From assembly GCA_949128115.1 (NCBI GenBank), contig OX421966.1:63547416-63611415 (forward strand): 64,000 bases of DNA, read 5' to 3'. Below the pieces are notes generated by a model, which had not been told where the DNA came from, searched no databases, and saw only the letters and a program-made list of their open reading frames with translations. This DNA comes from Anaspis maculata. Taxonomy: Eukaryota > Arthropoda > Insecta > Coleoptera > Scraptiidae. Shown here one piece after another: positions 1-12,330 of the stretch (positions are counted from its first letter, which is position 1; every line of letters starts with the position of its first letter). Both the position numbers and the translations under genes were made by a program.

Positions 1-510
1 AGAGATGGATGAAAGGGGAGTGTTACCAGACGGACAAGCAGGGTTCAGAAAGGGAAGAGGGACGGTGGACAACGTATACATTCTACATCACATAGTGGAA
101 AGGGAACTGGAAGAGAAAGTTGGACATGTATATGCTCTGTTCATTGACCTAAGGGCGGCATTTGACAATGCGTAGATAGAGAACGACTTTGGAAAAGCTC
201 TAAAGAAAAAGGCATGAATGAACATCTGATAAACAAAATTGAGGAAGCATATGAGATAACTACAAACAAAGTGAGAGTAAAAGGAGAGGAGAGTGAAAGC
301 TTCTACACCACGAGAGAATTATGACAGGGATGTCCTTTGAGTCCCAATCTGTTCTCGGTCACGACATTGGAAGAAGATGGGCTTTGTCTGGCAGTCTGAT
401 AGGCAGTGTGATAACGTATGGAGCGGAGGTCTGGGGGTGGAAAGAATACGAAGAACTCGAAAGAGTACAAGAAAAATACCTAAAATAGACAATAGTCCAG
501 GAATTATAGA
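1..510 (+). mobile_element. LINE reverse-transcriptase remnant, left part
   Basis: The frame starting at base 2 reads as the middle of a non-LTR reverse transcriptase. It has the block LPDGQAGFRKGRGTVDN, then FIDLRAAFDN (catalytic-domain motif A), then a stop at about 173. After a frame change it reads KGMNEHLINKIEEAY and QGCPLSPNLF, where the usual Arg before QGC has become a stop. The sequence then jumps to YGAEVWGW and ELERVQEKYLK, which belong to the C-terminal part of this family, so the segment with the YADD active site has been deleted. The element runs off the left edge. It is dead: stops, frameshifts and an internal deletion. It is cut at about 510 by the next element and resumes at 1907. 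The exact LINE clade is uncertain. Confidence 0.85.
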
Positions 511-1906
511 AAAAATATCGAACAAAAATGATAACTAGCCGGATTTTTGTATATAAGCTCAGTTAAGCATGTAGTTCAACATAGTAAAAGTCCTCAAGAA
601 TCCGGTGTGAGCTTCGGCCGTTGTGGCCTCGAGAAGAACTTGAGGATCAGATTTTCGTGTTTATCTCGTAAACGATGGCACTTGGAGGAAAAACACTTCG
701 AGCAAAATTGTTGGAAATTTTGTTGTCTACAAGAAAGGTCCTCAGATATTCCATCATCAGTCCACTCCTTTTTCGTCAAAACACAAGAAAAGCTGAATAG
801 TCCAGATGCTCGATGCCGAAGACTGTACGGACCTTGAGTTTCATGATGGCAGGGCGTCACTTGGTAGAGGTGTTGTTCGATCCATTCCCTTTTGATTGAA
901 ACTTAATGCCATCAATACCAACTATGCCGGCGGCATATACAGGGTGACATAAAGATAAAAAGTTGAACAAATGTACCTCAAGAACCAAAATAGGTGAAGG
1001 CATGTGAATCGCCAAAAATATTTCCAATTTCATGACCATGAAGTCGTCGTGAACTTGAATCAAATATGTTGAGCCGTTTCTGAAATATCTTCAGAAGACT
1101 GAAGTTGTTACGAAAAAAAAATAGTTTTCCGTATATCAGTAATTCTTCAGATCTTGAATCGAAACTTGGTGTTTTGAATCGAAACAATGATAAATTACAT
1201 TTGAAATGAAATAACAGTGAAAAGCCCTTTCTAGGCCAACTAATTTTAGAAAGAACACAGTCAACTTTTTTTCTGGTAAGTAGACGAAAATATATATATA
1301 TTTTTTGTAACAACTTCAGTATTTTGAAGATATTTCAAGAACGGCTCAAGATATTTAATTCAAGTTCACGACGACTTCATGACCATGAAATCAGAATTAT
1401 TTATGGCGATTTACATGTCTTCGCCTATTTTGGTTCTCGAGGTACAAATGTTGACCTTTTTATTTTTATTTCACCCTGTATATGTCGCCGGCATAGTTCG
1501 TCTTGATGGCTTCAAGTTTCAACCAAAAGAGAATGGATCAAACAACACCTCTACAAAGTGGCACTCCGCCATCATAAAACTCAAGGTCCATACCAGTTTT
1601 CAGCATCGAGCATCTGGACTATTTTTATTTTCTTGTGTTTTGACGAAGAAGGAGATGATTGACGATGAAATGTGTGAGGACCTTTCTTGTAGGCAATAAA
1701 ATTTTCAACAATTTCTTCCCAGAAACTTTTTTCCCAAGTGCTATTGTTCATGGAATATACGCGAAAAACTGACCCTCAAGTTCTTCTCGAGGCCACAACG
1801 GCCGAAGCTCACACCGGATTCTTGAGGACTTTTACTATGTTGAACTACATGCCTAACTGAGCTTATATACACCGGCTAGTTATCATTTTTGTTCGCTATT
1901 TGCGAT
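510..1906. mobile_element. Foldback element 1 (~1.4 kb long inverted repeat)
   Basis: The outer ends are reverse complements: AAAAATGATAACTAGCCGG near 522 and the matching inverse near 1873-1891. Similarity runs inward through CTCGAGAAGAACTTGAGG, a CATATACAGGGTG block (about 933) matched inversely near 1475, and CATGACCATGAA near 1031 and 1377. Each arm is about 590 bp and the loop is about 210 bp. No long protein-coding frame is convincing, so it is likely a non-autonomous foldback or MITE-type DNA element. It splits the surrounding LINE. Confidence 0.85.
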
Positions 1907-2490
1907 TTAAACAGCTAAAATTTCTTGACAAAATTGGGACTGGAAAAAAAACACCGGAATATATAGTAAGGGAAGAAACGAAAAGATGGAGAATGAAGTA
2001 GAAACGGGCCGGAGAACAGTAAAATACGAAGAGGAGATGTACGACAGAGTAGATTGCAAAATTTCACAAGAATGCTGGAAAGAAAAGAACAGAAGAGCAG
2101 AAGGCAGGGTATGGGAAGAAAGAGAGAAATACTATAGAAGAAACGGATACGCAAGAGAAGAGGTCGCAAAAATAAGGGAAAATTGTGGCTTGCTGATGGA
2201 GGAACTAAGGATGCGGAACAGAGAGTCGAAAAGCAAGAATGGATGGAAAAAATAAAATGATCAAGGTATCACAGAAAGTACGAAGGGCTAGTGACAAAAG
2301 AACAGCCAAAATATCTAGATAGGCAGAACGCAAAAGAAAGAAAGATAATGGCAAGATTCAGATGCAGAAATGAAGCAAGGGAAAACAGATTTTGGAAGGA
2401 GGACGAAGAGCAAATATGTAGAATTGTATTCAAATGAATCAACAAACTGTACTGTAAACCCGTAGGGTAAATAAACTTATATACTACTAC
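1907..2490 (+). mobile_element. LINE reverse-transcriptase remnant, right part
   Basis: This continues the LINE at 1-510 after the foldback. The first frame reads TPEYIVREETKR, the conserved segment that follows the YGAEVWGW block in this family. The frame at 1986-2255 encodes a charged C-terminal region (AEGRVWEEREKYYRRNGY). A third frame then gives MARFRCRNEARENRFW and EQICRI, which corresponds to the zinc-ribbon-like C-terminus of these proteins. The tail near 2470-2490 carries a short TAC repeat. Frameshifts separate all three pieces. Confidence 0.75.
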
Positions 2491-2519
2491 TATAGGTATT
2501 GATATGAGCACCTACTTAA

Positions 2520-2900
2520 TCAAGAAATTGAAAAATTTTAGTTTGCAACTAGAGTTGAAGTCGGAAGCTCAGATTTTATAGAGGCGAGAATTTCGAGATA
2601 AACTGAGATTTTTCGAAATCTAAAAGGTTTGGTATGTGGACCGAAATTTTGGGCTCTCATCTGAATTTATAGCTCAAGCAAAAATACCAGCCTAGAATAC
2701 TAAAACTTCCGAGCTTGGTAACAAACTCCATGAAGTTAGAATCCTGAGTAGTTTGAAATTCTGAGGTGAAATCGAAATACTTGAGTTTATCCCAAGTTTT
2801 CAAAGCATGAGTTTCTGAGATGAAGTCGGAACTCCCAAGATGATCTCAGAGTTCATTTGTTCAAGTTTGACTTTCAGAAATAAATTCAATATGTATTAAC
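2520..2900. repeat. Degenerate ~20-bp minisatellite (small block)
   Basis: Loose repeats of the type 'gaaatttcgagat..aagtct/ctgagttt' occur every 18-25 bp. They are the same style as the much larger array at 54590-61750. No gene is visible. Confidence 0.5.
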
Positions 2901-5219
2901 ATTTTTTTGATAAAATGTCGCAAATTTCAACATAGTATGCACCTGTTTAAGTTCTCAAGTCTGAATTCTAAGTGTAAATTTGGCGATTCACAGTGAAGGA
3001 GAGACCATGACATACCATGAGTAGGAGTGGGAAAAATATAGAGATAGAATTTTTCTTTTGAGGTTTCGGCGCTACCAATGCCCCAAATCAAAAAGGAACA
3101 GAAAGGATTTCTAAAAATTGGATTGGCCAGTTGAGTAACTATTTTTTATAATTTTCTCGAAAAAATGTAGAACTTTTTTTGGAAAATTTTTAGCAACAAG
3201 AAACAAAAATAGCTATTCGACTAGACAATCCAATTAAGAATCACTTCAGTTCTCGTTTCTCTCGTTTACTTCAGTTTTTCTCACGAAGCACTGATACCTG
3301 GTAGTGGAACCGTAAGAAGAAAACCAACATTTTGGAATAAGGCACACCTTAAGTGAGAATAATTTCGCTTTGACAAATTGAAAACATTCGACTAGACACT
3401 TCAAGTGAATCTCATTCATGGTAAAATCTTGAGAAAACACCCACAAGGAGGTCGATTTTTATGATGAAAAAAAAAATCGTGACTCCACGGATACCATCGA
3501 AAATAAATAATTGTAGAGTTGCAGATCGTATATCGGTGGATACCTGCCAAGTATTTATTAAAAATAAAAATTACGCTCAACTCCCAAGAACTAATAATTG
3601 TATTAAGCCATAAATCAGGCACATGGCGCACTTTGTGCCCGCGATGTTCCAGATCATTTAGTTCAAAACGTGAGGCCAAAGTTTAGAGCCGTGTTGTGCA
3701 AGCACAACAGGCATATTTGCGGACGAGGCTGAAATTTTCAAGCGATAAATCAAACTCTACGCCTGTAATTATCACGTGATATTAATTGAATAGGTTTACC
3801 GGGAGACCACACCAGCAAGGTAGAATAATGATAGGAGCGGTCAAGTCATGTTTGATTATCGGAAATATTTCCATATTATACCTACCTATAAAGACGATAA
3901 CAACCTCCTATGGTATGAGATCACCTGTAACATTGTAGCAGCGCGTAGATCTGATAATAGGTAGGTATATGATACCAGCCTAGAAACAGACCCAAATTGA
4001 AAATTTTTGAAATCATAAAATATGAAATTATGATACTGTACTGTTACCAACATTATAATTAATAAGTAAATAAAAAAGCAACTAAAACAACTCACATTGT
4101 GAGCTGCCTACGAGTATTACCTGTAAGTATAGAAAAAACAGTTCTGTTCTGTATGATTTAATACTTAATATCAGACTTTACACGCATTATATCAGACCGA
4201 TACCGATACCTCCCATCTGAAATAATAGTGGAAATAATTAAAGATCTAGATTCTCTCGGTTGATGGGAACTGTGGTATGTACCAGGCAATTTTCCATCTG
4301 CACTCTCGGACGTTCGGGGCTAATTCACTCATAATGTGGTATTAGTGCATCGGATGGTGATGGCATCATCACTATCTGACCTAAACTCTCATTTTAACTT
4401 GGAACTTATACAGAGTGATTCGAAACTCTTATCCTTTCTTCCTCCTTTAAATCGAGTACTGTCTGTTCACTTTCAGAGATTTAGTAAAGCTATTTTGATG
4501 ATACCACACTGTCAAAAATAATCATGCTAGGAAGTGAAGAACTGGGTATCGGAATCCAGGTATGAAACTGAAACTGGCTATTATGAAAATCAGAAATAGT
4601 ATTCTGGTTGTGACTGAAACACTCTGTATTGGCGGAGAGGCGAGTACACCCATCTCGCGCTAATACCACGCCAGATTTCCATAACGCACGTTTCCATTTA
4701 CACGTGACGGAATCCACTTCCTTGTGAACGGCCTCGACCGAGGACCGCACTTCCTTTCCAGTAGCAATTTTTTGCTCAACCTCTAATGTGTTTCAGTTCA
4801 CTATCACGCGTTCACATTTGATTTGCAATCGAGTAAGGCTTAGAATTGGTTATTTGATCACAATAGAAATTATATCTAGGCTTCGATATTTGACGACATA
4901 GGCAAGGCCTTCAGCTACGCTGCGGAAGATAGATTCCATGAATTCCTTAAGGCTGTGTACACCAGGGTATCAATATTTCTCCCTCAAAAATTAGAATAAA
5001 GAGATAGAGAGATTTTGATGGGTATACCTCACATTTTTCCGAAGCCGAATAGCCCCAAAACACTGGAAAAGTTTCTGAAAGATTGCTGGGATATTTTTCA
5101 ACAAACGAAAAAATTATCGACTGTTTTATAATTTTGATAGACCATATTGAGCCTTGAAACACAATATTGGCGGAATTTGCATGGCCGCCGCTATTCCATG
5201 ACAAAATGGGATGAAAATT
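2901..5219. other. Non-coding DNA with one small inverted repeat
   Basis: No convincing gene is present. A short inverted repeat (AATTGGATTGGCCAGTTGAG at about 3116-3135, with its inverse at about 3213-3235) looks like a small MITE. A single TATACAGAGTGATTCGAAAC at about 4409 resembles the end of the CAGGGTG foldback families but has no partner. Open frames here are short and lack any recognisable domain. Confidence 0.4.
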
Positions 5220-8200
5220 ACAAGTTAATCAAGGTGATGGTGTGGTATGACACTACTCTGTTTGTAGCTCATTTCAAGAAAACTTCAACAGTCTCCTGTC
5301 AAAATTATCGGCACAGTAGGAATCTGCAGTAGAAACTGATTTCCAGCGAAAAACTCTTTTTTTCTATTCACTTTTAATAGGCGATTTTCATTTGAAAAAC
5401 GTCACCTGGTGTAGAAGTCGGTACTTGATCGTGGAGGAGTTTTTTTTAAAGGAATACATACTCCGACAAGTCCAACGTCTAGTAGCCTTTAGCCTAGGTG
5501 AGCACTAGTAGATACCTGCAATACCCACATCACTGACATGGAAATTTGACAAGTAGAAGTAATGTGAAAAGGGGTTTGCATTTGTGTATCCTATTTCATG
5601 TTATGATAAGCGTATTTGGCAGGCTTGTAGTAGATCTAGCTCCAGAGATGCGCAGCTGAAAGACTACGCCCCCAGCAATGCACTACATCGTGGTTGCGGT
5701 GAAAAAGGCAACGTTTGCGTTCCGAACACAAAGGTAGCTACGGCGAGCTTATCAGAATGAAAAATGCGGATCTCCAGCTGAAGTCCAAGCAGATAATCTT
5801 TAGAAAAAAGCGGGGAAAGAACGTAGGTGGTGGTTGACTCTGCACGACCAGCCCGAGGTGACTTTATCTTGGATGGCAGGCTGGCTTGTTGTGTGTTATC
5901 CTCCGTGCGGATGTGACAGTCTGTTGCTCTTCCTTGGGCGGAACCTATGGATGATTTAAAGAAAGGTCTGCGACGAGCTGGTCATCAACATGGGGCCCAA
6001 TAAAGAGCCTACGGGGTCTCAAAGGTTCACAGGAACAAAAGTTTGCTTGTAGTGGACTGCACAAGACAGCAAAGTGACAGTTTTGACGTGCCACCAATTG
6101 ACGTAACAGCCGACGTTGCCTGCGGCCTGCGGCAACTTAGACCTCCTCAAATAAATAACTCCCTAAAACTTCCTCCACGAATGGGCCATTTTTCCTAATA
6201 AGATCAATGGCCCATAGCGACATTTCATAACAGAATTTCAAATCCAACACATGCGTCGGTATTACAGAGATCAGCATACAATCATTTTATTTGAAGTAAC
6301 TTTCACACTTCTTTTATTTGGCAGACTCAGCGTTTATAATTTTTATTTATCAAGGCAGACAAGCAAACATTTCGGCCATTTCTCTTTTTCATGGTTCTTC
6401 TGCCTTGCCTGAATATTGGCTCTGTCCAAGCCCTTCCATGACGATTCTAAGCCTGGAAACTCGACAGTATTGATATTTGTGTTGTCATTCACGCTGTTCC
6501 ATTACAAAAACGAATAAAAGCTGCATGTTCAAATAATTACCGGAAGAACCCTGCTCATAGCTCATTTAAGTAGACTTTGGCTATCTCCCTGTCAAAATTA
6601 CCGGTGCAACAGGGATCTGCAATACCGATTTCTAGCCGAAAAACGAGTGAAGCTGCAAGTTTATCAAATTGTTATAACAGAAATTTTGTTCGTAGCTCAT
6701 TCAAGTTAACTTTGACAAGTCTTCTGTCAAAATTACCGATACAGAAGGGATCTGCAATAATACTGATTTTCAGCCGATTCTACTCGGTTTTTGAACTTTA
6801 AATCCTATACAAGTTGGTAATACAGAAATCGATCTACACCTCACGATTCACACCTCATACAGACCTTTGTTTACAGATTATTTCAGTTCAGTTTGACCAT
6901 TCTCATGTCAAGATTACCGGCACAGTGGAGTTCTGCAATACCGATCTTTCGTTGCAAAAACTTGCTTTATTTGCTTTTATAGCACCATTTTATGGTAAAC
7001 ACATTCTTGAACAATCTGCCAAAATAGTGTCAAAAAACAATGAACTTGATTGTTGATTTGACAGATTGTTCAAGAAATTGTGTAGTGTAAATACAGCTAA
7101 AATGTAAATTCAACACAAGTAATAAGGAGATCTGCTTACAGTTCATTTGAGGTATTTTACAGTTCTCTTTTGATAGATAGACGAACTAACTATGAAAATT
7201 TCAATTTAGCACAATCTCAGTCAGGCATACATTCAGGCTATTTCGTCTTTCGTTGTCCTATAAGAATTACCGACACAAGAGAACTTTGTAATATTGACGA
7301 CTTTGACCTTTAGAGTGGCCACTCGTAGTTTTCTGCCAAAATTACATTGTTTGGTTGTAATCAAATTATAAGACATCAACAAAACTAACTACAACCAAGA
7401 CAGTGTATTGGTCATAGCTCCAAAAGACTCATCCTATTTTACCGAAGCTGCTTATAGGGTTCGGCAATGGTTACCAGACATTTCCAGTAGGCGCGCACCC
7501 AAACGGCTATCGAATTGTAAACTCAACTGTAATCAACGCTTTTTTTCGGTTTTTGCCTTCTACCTGCAGCAGTGATCCAGTTTAATTGCGTGCATGCCCG
7601 TATTGTGAGGTTTTCTTATTCGTGAGGGTCTATGGCCAAATGGAAGCTCCAAAATCCGTTATTATACGAACCCAAACGTGAAACGTGAATCAATTTGTTT
7701 TCGGGCTATTGTTTTCGCCCCGTTTGGGGTGGATTAGGTATGAACCAGCAGGGCACAAGCACACAGCTCTGGATGACGCTACAGAGCACTTTCCGCATGA
7801 TTCACATCTACTGGCTGTCACTATTGACAATTTTATTTTGACCTATCATCTCTGAATCAGAGATGTCCATTGACGAACCATAACAGGTGAAATTGGAAAG
7901 AGAAACATGCTAACCAAAGGGGGATAAGCTTCTATGGAAAAGCACGACATTCAATGCAGAAGCCAACAACAAAATGGAAAATAAGGAATCCCAATTATTT
8001 CGGCTCACCACTAAATCTAGTAGACACGTGTTTCGATCTGTTTGGGTTTCATCTGTGCCGAGGCAGTGTCGAGGTTGAAGCGCAGCCGTTCCGACCATCG
8101 AGGTTCCATGAATACACTCCACATACTCACAAGTGAGGCTCCCGTGAGGCGCCATTTATAAGCTTTACTCTGCAGTGCTTGTACTGAAGGTGCTGGTGGC

Positions 8201-9140
8201 CGAGAAAGCTTCTCAAAGCCGACTGCACCGGAACAACAGAAATCTGCAATAGCGATTTCTATCCGATTACCTTGGGCCTTATCTGTTTGCGTTCATAGCG
8301 ATGCTTATTGACAAAAGTGAATTTGATCTCTGAATCCACAATGTCCCCTGAAAGTCGATATACAGAAATCTGCTTCCAACCCAGTCGAGGTGCCTTCCAC
8401 AAATATGTTCATGATGCTGGCAAAAATTGAATTGATTTTGACAATCATTTATGTAGCACACATTTCGGCTACTTTTTCACATTTCTATCATTTTTTTTAT
8501 CAACATGACTTGCTAATAGAGCTTTGCAGTACCTATCAGCTTTAAGCCTAGGAGTTTGATATTGGTAGATAGGTATCACTTGTATTACCGACGCAGCTTC
8601 CATTACGGAAACGAATAAAAATCACAAGCTCAATGAATCAATGAACTGGTTCGACAGAACTCCGTTCTTAGCTCATTCCAGTTTAATTCAACATTCGCCG
8701 TATCAGAACAACCGGCACAGTAGGGATCTCCAATACTGATTTTCAGCCCGTCAACTGAGTCTTTTTTGTTCACTTTTATCAATCTATTTCATGACAAAAC
8801 TGAACCCAAGCTTCAAATCAAAAATCAAACGCAAGTCGGTAATACAGGGATGCGCCTACATAATATCATTTTTGGAGTAATTTTCACAGTTCCCTCATTT
8901 TGTTTGACATTATGTTAGCATCGAATATTTGAATAACCACAAACTAGCACAAGTTTTTGTCTATTTCGCATTCTCATCACCTCTGCTATCAAAATTATAT
9001 AGGACATAGCAGAACTCTGCAATGGCGACTTGAGCCTCCAAGTGTTTACTTGGTATTGTTCAAGTTGAGTTTGACAGTTCCCATGTGAAAACTGTCGACT
9101 TAGTAGGAATCTGCAGTACCGATTTTTGGACAAGCAATAA
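5220..9140. repeat. Degenerate long array with 'attaccg-cacag-gatctgcaatac' units
   Basis: A motif of the form GTCAAAATTACCGGCACAG followed by 'aggatctgcaataccgatttc' recurs in the same orientation near 5300, 6590, 6725, 6905, 7262, 8222, 8700, 9000 and 9090. It is often preceded by 'agctcatttcaagtt..ttgac'. Spacing is irregular (about 90-350 bp, then wider), so this is an old diverged array with insertions. A small hairpin sits at 7003-7078. No gene is supported. Confidence 0.55.
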
Positions 9141-9619
9141 ACGGTAAACATCAAAGAATGTGACTCAACATTGTTCAATAACGCATGTCGCACGCACTCC
9201 ACACTCAGTGTTTCCCCTCCCAGTCGCCGAAATGGCATGGAATGAGCTTTATTTGACTTTCCGAACAATTTCTCTACCTCAATCCATATCCTTAAGCGAG
9301 TGTAAGCCTCGTGAAAAGTCTGGTCAAAGTCGTGAGTTAGGAATCAGGTCGCCCTCTCTCGGTGTGGCTCCGACTTATTGGGAAAAATGGCACATTTCCC
9401 TCCACTTTGGACATCTTGGCAAAAGCGTTTCAACTGTCACTTACGCTAATTAAACGTGTCTCATGCATCGTTGAATTATTAGTTGCCTGTTCAACTTGAA
9501 AAGACCTTGTAATAAAAACGTTTAAGATAAACACGCTTTTTAAACGTCAGTTTGACGTCGTTTTTTATGCTTACTGGGACGTATCTAGATACGAATGTGA
9601 ATCTAAATTCTCGTTGAAA
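9141..9619. other. Non-coding DNA, nothing recognised
   Basis: Short open frames occur on both strands but none has a recognisable domain or a gene-like context. Confidence 0.4.
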
Positions 9620-10620
9620 CTTTAACTCATAGAAACCGCTGACAGCAACCGAACGACCTGCTGTCAGAATTTGTGAAAAACGTCTGATTTTGGTGGGGTA
9701 TTTTTTTCTTAATTTTCGCAAACGAACCGCATCCCAAGTTGAAGGTGAGAATTTTTCAAATTTTTTGCTGAATTTGTCAAGATGTTTCAAAATTTCATAA
9801 TTCATCCAAAATTTTCCAAGGGAAGCGATGTTCGAATAATCCATTCCAAATACCTTGATACGTTTTCGCGGCGAAAACTCGGCTTTTTGGGGAGAATTTC
9901 GAGAAATTTGGTGTGAAATGCCGACCGGGGGGCTTCGGGGACCTAGTGTCGTCCGGTGCGGGCCATGCGGTGGCATTTCTCTTGAAATTTCACCGTATAA
10001 TTTATCAAATTCGACCACGCTACGGCCAAAGTGACAGGAACGTCAATTGACGCTCTGGGTTTTGGGAAACTCAACACTTCGGGGCATTTGAACAGTGTTT
10101 TTGAAGAAAATGTACCGCGTTAGCGTGCGAAATTGAATTGTGGTCTCGAGGCCACTTTTGAGCGTCCACCAGACACCACAAACCCAACATCTCCTCCAAA
10201 TTCCACGGCATTTCGGTTAAAAATTCCCAGGCCGGGCCAGACGTTGACGGCGTATTTCACAAAAACAGAAAAGTTGAGGGAGCAAAACACGTCTGGGGGT
10301 ACTCACAATTTATTTGCAATTTCCAGCGGCTTTACATTTCGAGAAAGGGGCCTTTTCGGGCCTCCGGAGCACATTTCTCGTCGGTTACAGGGGCTCCTTG
10401 TCGCAACTTGTTTTCTACGGAATCCATGATAATTCCCTCGGACCTTCTGGCCAGACCTCCAGAAAGGGTCCGTGTTTTGATTTGCGTCCTTGTTTCAGAG
10501 TTTTTCTTGTCAATTTTTCCAAAATTCCACTACAAACTCAGCAACATTACTCAGCGTCGCAGTTGTCGTGTTGTGCCATTCGCAAATGTCAGTGTAATGA
10601 CACAGCACTTCTTAGGTAGT
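9620..10620. repeat. Dispersed repeat, copy 1
   Basis: From about 9620 to at least 10503 this is a close direct copy of 63098-64000. Both begin near CAACTCATAGAAACC / TTAACTCATAGAAACC and share blocks such as GACCGGGGGGCTTCGGGGAC (copy 1) and AACTCAACACTTCGGGGCAT. The second copy runs off the window, so the 3' limit is unknown. On the minus strand a frame (9491-10018, no ATG start) is partly kept open in both copies. The 119-bp satellite begins about 150 bp downstream and may belong to the same element. The element class is unknown. Confidence 0.8.
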
Positions 10621-10764
10621 TTTTCGCGGATTTCTTTGGCAGGTTTTCGCGGGTGCTGTCAGATACGTGGTACGTTGCGATGATGTTGACAGTCATGGAC
10701 GTTTTCGCGAGTAAATGTAATGATGAAAGCGGAAATCGTTACTTGACATTCGCTATCATCATTA

Positions 10765-12330
10765 CCACAAGATCCGATTGGAATTTTGAACCTATGCCAA
10801 CTTGAAATAGACAGTCTGAATGCATCTGTCAAATTTTGATTTTTGACGTTTCAAGAGGCCGTTATATTTAACTCTTGCATTTTTCAACCTATCCAATTGG
10901 AACTTTTTTGCATTTTCAACCGATCCGATTGGGATTTTCAACATAATAGGTACCCACTTGAGGTGGACAATCGAGGTGTATCTATCAAAATTGACGTTTT
11001 AACAGTTCCAAGACCGCCATATCGGACTTTTGCATTTTTTAACCGATCCTTGAAAATCTTTAACCACTTGAGACGGACAACCGGAATGCATTTGTCAAAT
11101 TTTGATTGTTGACGATCCAAGAGGCCGCCATATTGAACTTTTGCATTTTTCAACCTATCCGAATGGGATTTTGGATCTGACAATCTGAAATAAGCAATCT
11201 GAATACATCTGTCAAATTTGTCGTTTTGACAGTTTTAATTCCGCCGCCATATTGACCTCTCGCATTTTTTAACCTATCTGATTCACTTGCTTTGGTTAGG
11301 CAGTCGACATGCATCTGTCAAATTTTAATTTTTGACGTTTCCAGAGGTCGCCATATTGAACTTTCGCATTTTCCAACCGATCTGATTGACATTCTGAACC
11401 TACACCCACTTGAGATTGGCGATCAAAATGCGTCTGTCAAATTTTGACTTTTGACGATTCAAGAGGTCGCCATATTGAACTTGAGCATTTTTCAACTAAT
11501 CGGATTGGGATTTAGAACCTATACTTGCTTTGGTTAGGCAGACGAGATGCATCTGTTACATTTCGATTTTTGACGTTTCTAGAGGTCGCCATATTGAACT
11601 TCAGCATCGTTCAACCGATCTGATTGGTATTTTGAACCCATATCCACTTGAGATTGGCGATCAAAATGCATCTGTCAAATTTTGATTTTTGACATTCCAA
11701 GAGGCCGCCATATTGAACATTTGCATTTTTCAACCAATCTGATTGACATTCTAAATCTACACCTACTTGAGGTTGGCGATCAAAATGCGTCTGTCACATT
11801 TTGATTTTTGATGATTCAAGAGGCCGCCATATTGAACTTTTTTATTTTTCAACCGATCTGATTGGTATTCAGAACCCATAGCCACTTGAGATTGGCGGTC
11901 AAAATGCATCTGTCAAATTTTGATTTTTGACGTTTCAAGAGGCCGCCATATTGAACTTTTGCATTTTTCAACCGATCTGATTAGAATTTTAAACTCATAC
12001 CCATTTGGAGGTCCGCGATCGAAATACAGCTGTTAAATTTTGATTTTTGACGTTTTAAGAGGGCGCCATATGGAACTTTTGCATTTTTCAACTGATCTGA
12101 CTGGAATTTTGAACCTATACCTACTTGAGGTTGACGATCAAGATGCATCTGTCAAATTGTGATTTTTTGAGTTCCAAGAGGCCGCCATATTGAACTGTTT
12201 TATTTCTAAACAGATTATATTGAGATTTTGAACAAATGCATAAACAATCGAAATGCATATATCGAATCTGACATTTTGGCAGTTCAAAGCGCCAGCGCCG
12301 TATTCAACTCTTGCTTTTTTCAACCGATTT
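10765..12330. repeat. 119-bp tandem satellite, ~13 units
   Basis: The anchor GCCGCCATATT or a one-base variant recurs at 11124, 11243, 11347, 11466, 11585, 11704, 11823, 11942, 12062 and 12181. Most steps are exactly 119 bp. Diverged units start at 10858 and 11013 and one ends near 12290. Each unit also holds TCTGTCAAATTTTGA, TTTTTGACG, CATTTTTCAACC and a GATCTGATTGG-like block. All units share one orientation. The anchor reads AATATGGCGGC on the minus strand, an exact match to the vertebrate YY1 consensus AANATGGCGGC. There is no coding frame through the array. Confidence 0.93.
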
